Positions 25,790-35,405 of a stretch of DNA of 64,000 nucleotides are shown one piece after another. The DNA lies in NCBI GenBank assembly GCA_964407495.1, contig CAYOVP010000002.1, forward strand, positions 11,213 to 75,212. Direction: 5' to 3'. Origin of the DNA: JAJRZX01 sp964407495 (GTDB taxonomy: Bacteria > Desulfobacterota > GWC2-55-46 > JADFVP01). Each line of letters begins with the position of its first letter. Position 1 is the first letter of the stretch. The notes beneath the pieces were generated by a model, which worked only from the letters and a program-made list of their open reading frames with translations, had not been told where the DNA came from and ran no database searches. A program made the position numbers and the translations under genes.

Positions 25790-26401
25790 TCAGTTGCCCT
25801 TGAGAAGGCCCTCCACCTCCTCGAAGAGGCCATCTATGGTGGCATCCACCTCGCCGCAACCGGTATCCACGACGCACCCGCCACGGCTCACATCATCGTC
25901 TCCCAAAAACTCGACGCCTGAAAAGGCCTTGGTATAACTTTCGAGTTCAGACTCCAGGCCAAGGACTATCTCCATGTCCGCAGGGTTGAGCCTCACCTTT
26001 ATCTTCCCATTGGTAACTGCCGCCCTGAGCGCCTCCTTTACGAGATATACGACACTGTCCTCACGCGTCTCGAGTTCCCTCTGCACTACTTTTCTGGCAA
26101 TGCTCAGGCAGAGTTCCACGACCTCTCTCTCGCAGCCTGCAATGATCTCTCCTCTGTACCCGCTCATCTCATCGAGTATGGCCCCAAGGCTCTCGATAAG
26201 GGGCCTTACCTCGCTTCTCCCCTCTTCGAGGCCTATCCTCTTCCCCTCCTCGAGCCCCTTCCTGTACCCTGCCTCACGGGCGTTCTCGGCAGACCTGTCC
26301 TCTGCCCTCCTCCTCCTGGTGCGCCTGTCCGCGATCTTCTCGAAGACGTGCGTGGCCACACCGCTGTATCTCTGCTCAGATTTTTTGAAAATCTGCGACA
26401 A
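25790..26401 (-). CDS. fliH: Flagellar export stator/regulator FliH
   Basis: Cytoplasmic protein that holds FliI at the C ring and regulates its ATPase. It has an Arg/Glu-rich N-terminal half with repeated GLEEG motifs (YRKGLEEGKRIGLEEG), typical of FliH. The C-terminal half resembles V-ATPase subunit E, with VVELCLSIARKVVQRELE, VRLNPADMEIV and VDATIDGLFEEVEGLL. There is no ATG at the front. I favour TTG at 26401, after GAGGGGAGGGG, giving about 203 residues. A TTG at 26455 would add 18 residues. It follows fliG and precedes a hairpin gap. Confidence 0.9.
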   Translation of the reverse strand: MSQIFKKSEQRYSGVATHVFEKIADRRTRRRRAEDRSAENAREAGYRKGLEEGKRIGLEEGRSEVRPLIESLGAILDEMSGYRGEIIAGCEREVVELCLSIARKVVQRELETREDSVVYLVKEALRAAVTNGKIKVRLNPADMEIVLGLESELESYTKAFSGVEFLGDDDVSRGGCVVDTGCGEVDATIDGLFEEVEGLLKGN

Positions 26402-26472
26402 TACCCCTCCCCTCGTAGTTCCATGGCCAACCCTGCTTACTCGCCCTCTTCTCAAGACCCGCCCCAGTATGC

Positions 26473-27468
26473 TCAGGCTATTACATCTCCCTGCTTGCCG
26501 GCACGCATTATCTTGCCCTCCTGCTCAAGCCTTCTTGCCACACTCACGACCGCTATCTGCGCGGCCTCCACGTCGCTCACGCGCACGGGCCCCCGTGTCT
26601 CTATGTCCTCCCTGAGCATCTCGGCGGCCCGCTCGGACATGTTCTTGAAGAACTTCTCCCTAAGGGCCTCGTCAGCGCCCTTGAGTGCTATACTCAGCGA
26701 CTCTGTCTCCACTTCCTTGAGTATGGTCTGCATGGCCCTGTCGTCCATCTCCAGAAGGTCCGTAAAGACGAACATCTTTTCCTGTATCTTCGTGGCAAGG
26801 TCTGCGCTCGTTTTCTCTATGAACCCGAAGACCGAGGTCTCGGTTTCCGAGTCCACCTGGTTGAGGATCTCGGCTGCCACCTTCACCCCCTCTACCATAT
26901 CGCCCTGCGCGTCCTCGCTCTCCACGACCTGGTCTCTCAAGACAGCCTCTATCTCGTTCACCGCCGCCTGTGGTATGGACTCGATCACTGCCACGCGCTG
27001 CATTACGTCTCCCTTGAGAAGATCCGGAAGTTCCTTCAGTACGAGAGAGGCCCGCTCCGGGGGGATGAGGGTAAGTATGAGCGCTATTATCTGCGGGTGC
27101 TCGGCTCGTATCATCTTGGCCACTACACCAGGGTCCATGTAGGCAAGGGCCTTGATGCCGTCGCCCTCGGTCTCCTTTGCTATCTGTTCGAGTACGCGCC
27201 TCGCCTTCTCGGGGCCAAGGGCCTTCTCTATTACACTTCGCGCAAACTCCAGCCCCTGTACGGCAAGGCCAGACCTGTTGCTGGCCTCGATGAACTCCCT
27301 TGCCACCTCTCTGCCCACCTCGGAGGGGATGGATTCCATGCGTGCTATGTTCTCGCTCACCTCCTTGACCTCTCTCTGCGTGAGAAACTTCATCACCTCG
27401 GAGGCCAGGTTCTCACCGACGTTTATGAGCAGTACTGCCGCCTTTTCTATACCCCTTATCTCGCTCAC
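26473..27468 (-). CDS. fliG: Flagellar motor switch protein FliG
   Basis: C-ring protein that contacts FliF and the stators. The 331-residue protein has the three FliG domains. The middle domain carries the EHPQ motif (RAEHPQIIALIL), and the C-terminal torque domain includes MFVFTDLLEMDDRAMQTILK and the charged helix EALREKFFKNMSERAAEML. It starts 20 bases after fliF and precedes fliH. Confidence 0.98.
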   Translation of the reverse strand: MSEIRGIEKAAVLLINVGENLASEVMKFLTQREVKEVSENIARMESIPSEVGREVAREFIEASNRSGLAVQGLEFARSVIEKALGPEKARRVLEQIAKETEGDGIKALAYMDPGVVAKMIRAEHPQIIALILTLIPPERASLVLKELPDLLKGDVMQRVAVIESIPQAAVNEIEAVLRDQVVESEDAQGDMVEGVKVAAEILNQVDSETETSVFGFIEKTSADLATKIQEKMFVFTDLLEMDDRAMQTILKEVETESLSIALKGADEALREKFFKNMSERAAEMLREDIETRGPVRVSDVEAAQIAVVSVARRLEQEGKIMRAGKQGDVIA

Positions 27469-27487
27469 TCTTCCTTGCGCTCTCCTC

Positions 27488-29095
27488 TCACCTCTGCTGT
27501 ATCCACGACTTCAGCACCATCGCGGCCTGGCGCGGGTTCTCGCGCACCAGGCGCTTGATCCTCTCTGTCTCCTCCACGTGGGCCCGTCCGGATTCCAGGG
27601 CGCCTCGCGGTCTTTCGGCGTCTTCACTCTTGCCATCCCCTTCGAGCATGGCGGGCAGGGTCTTTTCTATGGACTCGAGGGCCGCACGCTCCACGCTGAG
27701 GCGCTTTATGATGGGCCTCAGTACGAAGAAGACCATGAATATGACGCTGAGCCCCACTGTGCCATACTTTATGCCAAGGGGCATGAGACGAGTCACCAGA
27801 GATGTCCCTGTTGCCGGTGTAGCCTCCTCTCCAAAGGGGAGGTCTTCTGCAAAGGGTATGTTCACAACGCTTATAGTGTCGCCCCTCTTCTCGTCAAACC
27901 CCAGAGAGGCCTTCACCATGGAGGTTATCTTCTGGAGTTCTTCTTCTGTACGAGGCTTGTAGGTCTTCTTTCCAGGCTTGCCTTTTACGCCTTCGCCGCC
28001 TTCCTCCTCGTACGAGCCGTCTACCAGGACGGCCACAGAGAGTTTCTTTACCTGACCATAGGGCTCCACTACGCTCTTTACGACCTTGTTTATCTCGTAG
28101 TTTATGACCTCGTTCTCCTTACTGGAGATATTTCCCTTTCCGCCCTCCTTCGAGGGCCCGCCACCAGCGCCGGGTAGGTTCGATAGAGTACCGGGCACCC
28201 CGCCCTTGCCTGCGCCGGCCAGGGCGGCGCTCTCCTTTGTCCTCTCCTCGCTCCTCACTACCTGGCTGTCGGGGTCGAAGATCTCCTCTCTGCGCTGGAC
28301 ACGGCGCCGCTCCAGGTCTACCGTTACCCGTGCCACGGCCTTGCCCCGGCCAAGGGCCTTCTCGAGCATGGACTGAACGCGGGCCGAGAGCCCGGCCTCC
28401 ATCTTCTTCTTGTACTCCATGTCTGTGGCAAGCATGCCCACAGCGCCGTCTTCCGTGGTATCAGCGGTCCAGAGCCTTCCCTCTGTATCCACTATGGTCA
28501 CGTCGGCAGGGTCGAGGTTCTGCAGGCTTCCGGCAACAAGGTGAACTATGGCCTTCACCTCCACTGGGCCGAGCACAGCACCTGGCCTCAATTTCAGGAC
28601 AATGGAGGCCCGCGCCTTCTTCTCCTCATCGAGAAAGACCCCTTTCTCCGGTATGACGAGGTGCACTCGTGCAGACCTCACGCCCCTTATCTCTGTTATG
28701 CTCCTTGCCAGTTCGCCCTGCATGGCACGGCGGTAGTTTATCCTCTGGACAAAGTCGGTGAGGCCGAAGTTGTTCTTGTCAAAGAGTTCGAACCCCACGC
28801 CAGAGCCTCCGGGCAGGCCCTCTTCAGCAAGTTCCATCCGCGTCTCGTAGACCTTGTCCTCTGGCACGTATATGATGCCGCTGTCCAGTCTGTAGGGGAC
28901 TCCCTTGTCTCCGAGTTTCGCTATTATGGCGCCTGCGTCCTCAGGGTCGAGGCCAGCGAAGAGCACGCCGTACTCCGGACGCTGGCTCCAGGTCAGGAGA
29001 AAGACGATGGCGCCTGCCGTGACAAGGGCAAGGATGGCGAGGGCAATGAGTTTGGGAGAACTCATGGACCTTATCTCTTTCCTGGCCTTTGCCAT
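27488..29095 (-). CDS. fliF: Flagellar MS-ring protein FliF
   Basis: Forms the MS ring in the inner membrane, the base for export gate and C ring. The 535-residue protein has an N-terminal membrane helix (about 15-31) and the ring-building domains with LPGGSGVGFELFDKNNFGLT and MQGELARSITEI. A Gly/Lys-rich loop (about 290-330) follows, then a C-terminal helix (about 433-453) and a FliG-binding tail ending VRENPRQAAMVLKSWIQQR, a typical end. It lies 3 bases from fliE. Confidence 0.98.
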   Translation of the reverse strand: MAKARKEIRSMSSPKLIALAILALVTAGAIVFLLTWSQRPEYGVLFAGLDPEDAGAIIAKLGDKGVPYRLDSGIIYVPEDKVYETRMELAEEGLPGGSGVGFELFDKNNFGLTDFVQRINYRRAMQGELARSITEIRGVRSARVHLVIPEKGVFLDEEKKARASIVLKLRPGAVLGPVEVKAIVHLVAGSLQNLDPADVTIVDTEGRLWTADTTEDGAVGMLATDMEYKKKMEAGLSARVQSMLEKALGRGKAVARVTVDLERRRVQRREEIFDPDSQVVRSEERTKESAALAGAGKGGVPGTLSNLPGAGGGPSKEGGKGNISSKENEVINYEINKVVKSVVEPYGQVKKLSVAVLVDGSYEEEGGEGVKGKPGKKTYKPRTEEELQKITSMVKASLGFDEKRGDTISVVNIPFAEDLPFGEEATPATGTSLVTRLMPLGIKYGTVGLSVIFMVFFVLRPIIKRLSVERAALESIEKTLPAMLEGDGKSEDAERPRGALESGRAHVEETERIKRLVRENPRQAAMVLKSWIQQR

Positions 29096-29098
29096 GCC

Positions 29099-29401
29099 TT
29101 ATACCTGCATCCTCATTATCTCTTCATATGCTGATATGAGTTTATTGCGTACCTGTACCATGAGGTTGAAGGTGAGGTCTGCCTTCTCCACTGCTATCAT
29201 GGTCTCATGGATATCGCCCCTGCCGGTGACAAGCCCCTCTACGCTCCTGTCAGCCTCTTTCTGCAGGATGTTCACCTTCTCGATGCTCTCCATGAGCATC
29301 TCCTCGAAGCCCCCTTTTTCAGCGCCATCATCCCTGCGGGCGCCGGGCGCTCCGGCCTTGTCCACTATCCCCTGGGCCGCCCCCCTGATCGAATCAACCA
29401 T
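29099..29401 (-). CDS. fliE: Flagellar hook-basal body protein FliE
   Basis: Connects the MS ring to the rod. The 100-residue protein has the conserved C-terminal region VTGRGDIHETMIAVEKADLT and MVQVRNKLISAYEEIMRM. The ATG at 29401 with GAGGTGGCGTT upstream is preferred to an ATG six codons earlier. It lies between flgC and fliF. Confidence 0.96.
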   Translation of the reverse strand: MVDSIRGAAQGIVDKAGAPGARRDDGAEKGGFEEMLMESIEKVNILQKEADRSVEGLVTGRGDIHETMIAVEKADLTFNLMVQVRNKLISAYEEIMRMQV

Positions 29402-29444
29402 AACGCCACCTCTATGCATGGATTTCCACTCAAGATAGTCCGCT

Positions 29445-29876
29445 TCAGCGGATTATCTCCATGGCGCGAAGCATCATCTCGCGCGTGGCCCTGAAGGCGT
29501 TCACATTGGCCTCGTAACTTCGCGAGGCGCTTATCATGTTCACCATCTCTTCAGCCACGTTCACATTGGGGTACTTAACATACCCATTGGAGTCGGCCCC
29601 TGGACTGCCTGGTTCGTACACCACCTTGAGGGGCCTCTTGTCCTCCACTATCGCCGCGACCCTCACGCCTTCGAGGCCTCTGTCCCTGGCAGAGCCTTGC
29701 GCGCCTGAAAGGCCCTCGGAGAAGGTCAGACCGCGAAAGACCACATCACGCCGCCTGTAGGTTGCGCCAGAGGCCCCGCCCGTGGTGTGTGCATTGGCGA
29801 GGTTACTGGCGATTACGTTCATTCGCACCCTCTGGGCCTTCATGCCTGAGGCTATGACTGAGAAGATCCCGAACAT
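29445..29876 (-). CDS. flgC: Flagellar proximal rod protein FlgC
   Basis: Rod subunit exported by the flagellar system. The 143-residue protein begins MFGIFSVIASGMKAQRVRMN and continues VIASNLANAHTT, the rod signature. The C-terminal motif reads VNVAEEMVNMISASRSYEAN. It starts directly after the flgB stop. Confidence 0.97.
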   Translation of the reverse strand: MFGIFSVIASGMKAQRVRMNVIASNLANAHTTGGASGATYRRRDVVFRGLTFSEGLSGAQGSARDRGLEGVRVAAIVEDKRPLKVVYEPGSPGADSNGYVKYPNVNVAEEMVNMISASRSYEANVNAFRATREMMLRAMEIIR

Positions 29877-30287
29877 CTACCTGCCTCCTTCTTTTATCGC
29901 TGTCATGAGCAGGTCGAACTTCTTCTTCAGAAGCCCTGCCGAGACGCTATACATCATGTAATTGGCGCTCAAGCGTGCCATCTCCTCTTCTATGTCAACG
30001 GTGTTACCGTCAAGGCCCGGGTCAGCCATCTGTCTCTCTACGAGCCTGAAGCCGCGGCCCTGCCTGCCTGCCCGGTAGTGAGCAGGGTGCGTGCCGAGAA
30101 GGCCTGGGCCTGTACCTTCCTCGTTAAGGGCGCGCTCAAAGGCATCGGCAAAATCGACATCCCTTGCCCTGTACCCCGGCGTCTCGTTATTGGCTATATT
30201 GGAGGCAATGACCCTTTGCTCGGCGGCGCGCAGATCAAGGCTCAGGCCCAGGATTGCCACGGTCCTTCCGAACAAGAATCCTCCCAT
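29877..30287 (-). CDS. flgB: Flagellar proximal rod protein FlgB
   Basis: First rod subunit. The 136-residue protein contains the rod motif LRAAEQRVIASNIANNETPG and Y-RARDVDFADAFERAL, with the C-terminal DIEEEMARLSANYMMYSV. The ribosome-binding site is GAGGAGGTGGAGAT. It opens the operon flgB-flgC-fliE-F-G-H-I-J-motE. Confidence 0.97.
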   Translation of the reverse strand: MGGFLFGRTVAILGLSLDLRAAEQRVIASNIANNETPGYRARDVDFADAFERALNEEGTGPGLLGTHPAHYRAGRQGRGFRLVERQMADPGLDGNTVDIEEEMARLSANYMMYSVSAGLLKKKFDLLMTAIKEGGR

Positions 30288-30376
30288 ATCTCCACCTCCT
30301 CAAGGTAGTACCCCTTCTGCAGGGGCGACCAGTACCATGGCCCTTGCGCCTTCTGCCCCTTCCCTACGAGAGGATT

Positions 30377-30392
30377 TGCAAGTTCCATACCG
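30377..30392 (-). promoter_or_regulatory. Candidate weak sigma54 promoter of the flgB operon
   Basis: Reads CGGTATG-GAAC-TTGCA on the minus strand. The -12 box is exact and the GG/GC spacing is right, but the -24 box departs from TGGCACG at three positions. It would give a leader of about 78 bases to flgB. The alternative is read-through from the regulator operon upstream, since no clear terminator lies in the 207-base gap. Confidence 0.5.
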
Positions 30393-30494
30393 TCATCACC
30401 CCTACACGGGGAAAGGGGAGCATGGACATTTTTTCTCCTGCCCCCACCTTTTGAGGCAAATATTGCCCCTCCAGGCAAGAGCCTCCTCCTTGTC

Positions 30495-31937
30495 TCAGGG
30501 AACCAGGTCACCCCTGGCACTGCCAACGCCGTATTCCTTGAGTTTGTTCCTCAGCGTACGTATGGATATACCGAGAATCCGTGCGGCCCGTGTACGGTTA
30601 CCGCCTGTCTCCGAGAGGGTCCTGCAGATGAGTTCGCGCTCCATCTGCCTTATGGTACGTCCCCGTTCTTCTGGCCCTTCAGTGCCTGCAACGCCCTGAC
30701 CGCCGGGACCCTCGGAGTTCATACCCGTTTGGCCGCTACCGGCCCCCCCGCCGGCCCCGTCAGCGGGAGGCAGGGGCCTGGCAAGGGTGGGTTGAATGCT
30801 ATTTGTAAGGAGTATGTGTTCTTTCTCCAGGACCGGCCCGCTTGCAAGGAGGACAGACCTCTCGATGGTATTCTCCAGTTCACGCACATTACCCGGCCAG
30901 GGCATTGAGGTGAGGAGCCCAAGGGCCTCTTCCGAGATGGAGACGAGGCGGCGTCCGTACCGTGCGCTGAACCTCCTCATGAAGAGGTTGGCAAGGGCCG
31001 GTATGTCCTCGCTCCTATTGCGTAGCGGGGGCACGAGGAGGGGAAAGATATTCAACCTGTAGTAGAGGTCCTGCCTGAACCTTCCCTCCGAGACCTCGCT
31101 CTGCAGGTCCCTGTTCGTAGTAGCGATAATCCTGATATCGAGGGGCCGCGCAGTAGTGGCTCCAAGGCGTTCGACCTCGCGTTCCTGTATGACGCGCAGG
31201 AGTTTGGCCTGGAGCCTCGTCTCCATCTCGCTTATCTCGTCAAGGAGCAGTGTTCCCTTGTTTGCCAACTCGAATTTTCCGGCCCGCGCGGCTCCGGCTC
31301 CTGTAAAGGCGCCTCTCTCGAAGCCAAAGAGTTCGGACTCGAGGAGGCCGTCGGGAATGGAGGCACAGTTCACGGCGACAAAAGGTCCGTCCTTTCTCGT
31401 GCCTGCCTCGTGTATGAACCTGGAGACCAGTTCCTTACCAGTACCAGACTCTCCGCTTATGAGCACCGTGGCATCACTGGAAGCGGCAATGCGCGCAAAG
31501 TCCAGCGTACGCCTCATGAGCGGGTTCTTCGTCTCCAAGAGAAAGTTCCTGCCCCGGGCCCGGACCTCAGGCGGTCTACCTGCATCGAGCGCCCTCTCCA
31601 CGAGGGTCTCGAGGTGATCGAGGCTGAAGGGTTTCTGTATGAAGTCCATTGCCCCCTCCTTAAGGGCCTCCACTGCTTTGCTTACTGTGCCAAAGGCTGT
31701 TATGAGAAGCACCGGCGTGGCTGGCTCCATCTTCTTTATGCCGCGAAGCACCTCCAGACCATCCATGCCAGGCATCTTCATATCGCTGATTACGAGCCTG
31801 TGTCTCGTCTCGTTGAAGAGGTCCAGGGCCTCTGGCCCAGACCCTGCCAGACTCACCCTGTAGCCCTTTCTCCTCAGGGCCTCATCAAGGGCCCTTCTCA
31901 TTCCCAGGTCATCGTCCACGACGAGAATGTCCTTCAT
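30495..31937 (-). CDS. flrC: Sigma54-dependent response regulator, FlrC/FleR-like
   Basis: NtrC-family activator of sigma54 promoters for basal-body and hook genes, partner of the adjacent kinase. The receiver domain (1 to about 120) has all phospho-residues: VVDDD, D52 in ISDMKMPGMDG, the Thr of LLITAFG and the Lys of IQKPF. The AAA+ domain has Walker A GESGTGKE, the sigma54-contact loop GAFTGAG and Walker B GTLLLDEISEM. After a Gly/Pro-rich linker a Fis-type helix-turn-helix ends the protein (NRTRAARILGISIRTLRNKL). The stop of the kinase overlaps its start by 4 bases. Gene name given by analogy to Vibrio. Confidence 0.9.
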   Translation of the reverse strand: MKDILVVDDDLGMRRALDEALRRKGYRVSLAGSGPEALDLFNETRHRLVISDMKMPGMDGLEVLRGIKKMEPATPVLLITAFGTVSKAVEALKEGAMDFIQKPFSLDHLETLVERALDAGRPPEVRARGRNFLLETKNPLMRRTLDFARIAASSDATVLISGESGTGKELVSRFIHEAGTRKDGPFVAVNCASIPDGLLESELFGFERGAFTGAGAARAGKFELANKGTLLLDEISEMETRLQAKLLRVIQEREVERLGATTARPLDIRIIATTNRDLQSEVSEGRFRQDLYYRLNIFPLLVPPLRNRSEDIPALANLFMRRFSARYGRRLVSISEEALGLLTSMPWPGNVRELENTIERSVLLASGPVLEKEHILLTNSIQPTLARPLPPADGAGGGAGSGQTGMNSEGPGGQGVAGTEGPEERGRTIRQMERELICRTLSETGGNRTRAARILGISIRTLRNKLKEYGVGSARGDLVP

Positions 31938-32797
31938 ACAAGTCCTCCACTCAGGTTCTCTGGCCCTGGCTTCTCCCCAGTAGAGGCACCCCCAGGTAGC
32001 CTTATGCTGAATCTCGTACCCCGGCCTCGCCTGGATATGCAGGATATCTCTCCTCCATGAGCCTGGACAATGGCCATGACAATGGCGAGTCCAAGACCAG
32101 TGCCCCTCTGCCGAGTAGTAAAAAAGGGGTCGAAGATCCGCTCCCTCGTGGCCTCGTCCATCCCAGACCCCGTATCCTCTATAGATGCCTCCACGACCCC
32201 TCCTTCAGTCCGGCAGGCGCGGAGTACGAGTCTTCCGGGGCCATGACCAATGGCATCGAAGGCATTGTAGAGCAGATTGACGAAGGCCTGTTTCAGGAGC
32301 CTTTCGTCTGCAAGGAACCTGGTATCGCCGTGGTACTCACGCACTATGATGACCTGTGCCCCCTTTCTCGTGGAGCACGTCTCGAGTGCCTTCTCGAGTA
32401 TTTCCTTCAGGTCCACTGGTGCGGGTACGGGCTCGGGCCGGTTTGAGAAGACGAGCATGTCCGAGAGGATACGATCGAGATTCCGTACGCTCTCCACCAT
32501 GTGGCCGGCCAGTTTCCGGCGCCGCGGCTGGCCCTCGAGGTCACGAAAGAGTATGGTCGAAAAGATCAACATGGAACCCAGGGGGTTTCTTATCTCATGT
32601 GCTATCTTCGCTGCCATCTCGCCCATGGCCGCAAGACGTGCCGTACGCTCGGCGGCGCGGTTCCTGCCGCAGTACTCGCGCTCGAGGTCTGCGAGTTTCT
32701 TCCCAAGAAGGGCGTACTGGCGTTCGAGCCGCCTTGACGACTCTGCAAAGTCTTTGAAGGCCCTCTCGAGGAGGTCCTTGTCTACCTTACCTGCCAT
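31934..32797 (-). CDS. flrB: Soluble histidine kinase, FlrB/FleS-like
   Basis: Probable partner kinase of the overlapping sigma54 regulator. The 287-residue protein has no membrane helix. A coiled segment (about 10-50) leads to the dimerisation/phospho-acceptor helix with H67 in KIAHEIRNPLGSM. The ATPase domain follows, with N box LLYNAFDAIG, G1 DTGSGMD, F box PFFTTRQRGTGLGLAI and G2. The start at 32797 is set by GGGGACGAGGCC and lies 22 bases after the TPR gene's stop. No obvious PAS domain is present, so the signal probably reaches it through protein contacts. Confidence 0.88.
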   Translation of the reverse strand: MAGKVDKDLLERAFKDFAESSRRLERQYALLGKKLADLEREYCGRNRAAERTARLAAMGEMAAKIAHEIRNPLGSMLIFSTILFRDLEGQPRRRKLAGHMVESVRNLDRILSDMLVFSNRPEPVPAPVDLKEILEKALETCSTRKGAQVIIVREYHGDTRFLADERLLKQAFVNLLYNAFDAIGHGPGRLVLRACRTEGGVVEASIEDTGSGMDEATRERIFDPFFTTRQRGTGLGLAIVMAIVQAHGGEISCISRRGRGTRFSIRLPGGASTGEKPGPENLSGGLV

Positions 32798-32819
32798 GGC
32801 CTCGTCCCCTGGTCTCAAC

Positions 32820-35366
32820 TCATCCACCAGCACCCTGGCCTGCGAGCGTCTCTGCCCAGAGCGCAAGGTCCCTGTCTTTTTTTCTCAGGTCTCTTATAAT
32901 GCCGAGGGCCTTTGGTCCCCTGCCAGAACGGGCGTAACTCAGGCTCAGCCTGTAGCGTGCCCAGTTTAACCCTGCCCCGGCAATACCACCTCCGCCAGAT
33001 CCGGGCAGAAGGGCCTCATATACACGGGCCGCCCCCCTGTAGTCTCCCTTCCCAAAGAGGCTCTCGCCATAGCCCATGACAGCCTTCATGAGGCCTTTAC
33101 TGTCTTTTTTCTTCCTGAACCAGGCCCTTGCCGCCCTGAAGGCGCCCAGAGCCTGGTCCCACCTGCCAAGGGCACTGCAGGACCTGCCGACAAGGAGGAG
33201 CAAAGGGCCGTCCCTGCTCCCTCGCCCAAGCCTTATGACCTCTTCATAATCGCCGGCAATGTACCTTGTGCGCAGGTAGAGCCCCCTCCAGCGCGCCGTG
33301 GTGGCAAGGTAAGGAGAGAGGGCGCGGAGGTCTTCGAGTAGACGCCCTGCGGCCCCGGCATCTCGCTGGCCGAGGTAATAGGAGACGAGGAGGAAGAGGG
33401 CTTCTTCCTTCACATCAGGGGTACCAAGGTTCTCTGCGCGCTTCAGCGCAAGGACCCCGTCGGGCGTCAGCCCTGTACGGAGCATGGCCTCTCCCACCAT
33501 GAGGCTTGCCCTTGCCCTCTTCACGAGGGTTATGAGGTCGCCGTACCTGTAGTTCACCTCCAGAAGATCGAACCACTTCTTCTTGCCATACAGTTCTGTT
33601 ATCCACCTGTAGGCGATCTTCGAACGCCAGAACCTTATGAGGCCCACGGACTTTGGGGGGATGTTCCCTGAGAAAAAGGCCTCCAGCGTCTCCATTGCCC
33701 TGGCGTGCTCTCCCTGGCCCTCGAGGACTGCGGCAAGACGTAGGCGTCCATCGCCTGCCACCATGGAAGACGATACCGAGACCTCGCGGTACATTACCAT
33801 TGCAAGAAGGGGCTTGGCGCCCTGTCCCGAGTAAAAATCGCCTAGGGCCATGGTTGCCATGATCCTGCCCTCGCCCCTCGACGTCTTCCTCACAGAAGAG
33901 TAGGCCTGGAGCGCGTCTTTCCAGTCGCCAAGGCCGAGGAGTGCATCTGCGAGCCTCATAGTAAAGAAAGAATGGAGAAACTCGTCCTTATCCCTGAAAT
34001 GCCCTGCAAGTTCCCTGAAACTGGCCGCGGCTGCTTCGTAATCGCCCCTCTTCATGGCGATTTCACCAAGACCCATGAGGGCAAAGGGGTTGGTGGTCTT
34101 TCCAAGGCGTTCGTACACACCTGCGGCCTCTTCGTACCCGCCCCTCATGACGAGTACACCGGCAAGCCACGGCAGTGCCTCTCTCTCGCCAAGGTCGAGG
34201 GCCCGCCTGAACCAGACAATAGAAGGGCCGGCCCTGCCGCCGAGGAACAACGTACGCGCCCTTCCAAGGGCCGCGGCCCCCCTCAGGTGTTCTTTGGTCT
34301 TGCTCTCATAGACCATGGCATAGAATGCACCGGCCTCTGTATAGAGTCCCTCTGTCTCGTAGCGCGAGGCTATGAAGAAGCGCGCAAGGGGTGTAAATTC
34401 GTTCTCTCCGGTACGGTAGATCACCTGCAGGAGCCCTTCTTCATCCAACTCGGCACGGAGCATGGCAAGAAGGGCCCCAAGGGTCGCGGCGCTTGCAGAC
34501 CGGCCCTCTTCCTCGAGGCTGATGACGTACTCCTCCAGATCAACGCTCCCTCTCCTCTCTTCCTTCCTGTGTCCTGGTTCCGAAGGCATGAAGAGCCCGA
34601 TGAACTCCGGGCCGGACCTGTCTTTGGCCTGCTCCATCACGGCCTTCAGGTGCTCTACGGCACTGTCCCTGTAGAGACGCCTCCATCCAGTGTTCGCCAG
34701 TATAGACAGACCCCTCTGACGTACCTTCCCTGCAGTGCGATGGGTCTCCACCTTGCGCGCCGCGGCCTTGCCCTGCCCTGCAGGGGTGATTGTCTTTTTC
34801 TTCTTACCTATCCCCTGGTCAGGCCCCTTTACTGAGCCAAGGCCGTGGTCAGAGGCCCGGGCAATTTTCCTCTTCCTGCCGGCAGTGTCATCTCTGCCCT
34901 TCTTTTTCTTTCTCTCTCTACCCTCGTACTTCTTCTGTCCTCCTCTCGACGCCACGGCCCCTTTCGAGGCGCGCGGGTACATGTCCAGGACTATCCTGTA
35001 GGGATGATGAAGTACCCTCTGCCTTATGCGGGCCTCCTGGCGGAGCCCAAGGGTAATCGTTGTAAGGGGGCCTTGGGCGCCAGGCCCAGTCTTTACATCC
35101 TTGATGGAGAAAAAACCCGTCTTCAAGCGGGCCGTTCCAGCCTGCCGGCCCCGTACATCGATGAGGATTACGCGAATAGCCCTCCCCCTCTTCACCACCC
35201 TGTAAAGCGTCTCGCCGGAGAGGGATATGACAAACCTGTGAAACCCCCTGTGGCGTGCCCCGCGAAGAAAAATCTTCTCAAAACCTTTCGAAGAATAGGC
35301 AGGCCCTGGCAGTAAGAGCACCAGAACCGCCATGAACGCGCATAATAAGTATCTCCTTATCCTCAA
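32820..35366 (-). CDS. Exported TPR-superhelix protein in the flrBC operon (PflA-like architecture)
   Basis: An 848-residue protein with a clear signal peptide (basic start, hydrophobic core about 6-20, cleavage near PAYSSKG). A beta-rich N-terminal domain (about 27-135; FHRFVISLSGETLYRV, PYRIVLDMYPR) looks like an AMIN-type domain. A Lys/Arg-rich linker (about 135-215) leads to a long array of TPR-like helical hairpins to the end (for example NPFALMGLGEIAMKRGDYEA). It is probably periplasmic. N-terminal beta domain plus C-terminal TPR superhelix, about 790-850 residues, is the layout of Campylobacter PflA, a periplasmic motor scaffold; that is an analogy, not proven homology. It is the first gene of the operon with flrB and flrC and has a sigma54 promoter. 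Confidence 0.75.
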   Translation of the reverse strand: MRIRRYLLCAFMAVLVLLLPGPAYSSKGFEKIFLRGARHRGFHRFVISLSGETLYRVVKRGRAIRVILIDVRGRQAGTARLKTGFFSIKDVKTGPGAQGPLTTITLGLRQEARIRQRVLHHPYRIVLDMYPRASKGAVASRGGQKKYEGRERKKKKGRDDTAGRKRKIARASDHGLGSVKGPDQGIGKKKKTITPAGQGKAAARKVETHRTAGKVRQRGLSILANTGWRRLYRDSAVEHLKAVMEQAKDRSGPEFIGLFMPSEPGHRKEERRGSVDLEEYVISLEEEGRSASAATLGALLAMLRAELDEEGLLQVIYRTGENEFTPLARFFIASRYETEGLYTEAGAFYAMVYESKTKEHLRGAAALGRARTLFLGGRAGPSIVWFRRALDLGEREALPWLAGVLVMRGGYEEAAGVYERLGKTTNPFALMGLGEIAMKRGDYEAAAASFRELAGHFRDKDEFLHSFFTMRLADALLGLGDWKDALQAYSSVRKTSRGEGRIMATMALGDFYSGQGAKPLLAMVMYREVSVSSSMVAGDGRLRLAAVLEGQGEHARAMETLEAFFSGNIPPKSVGLIRFWRSKIAYRWITELYGKKKWFDLLEVNYRYGDLITLVKRARASLMVGEAMLRTGLTPDGVLALKRAENLGTPDVKEEALFLLVSYYLGQRDAGAAGRLLEDLRALSPYLATTARWRGLYLRTRYIAGDYEEVIRLGRGSRDGPLLLLVGRSCSALGRWDQALGAFRAARAWFRKKKDSKGLMKAVMGYGESLFGKGDYRGAARVYEALLPGSGGGGIAGAGLNWARYRLSLSYARSGRGPKALGIIRDLRKKDRDLALWAETLAGQGAGG

Positions 35367-35405
35367 GACTGCCTCCTTGCCAGTACCTCTCCACTGTTAT
35401 GAAGA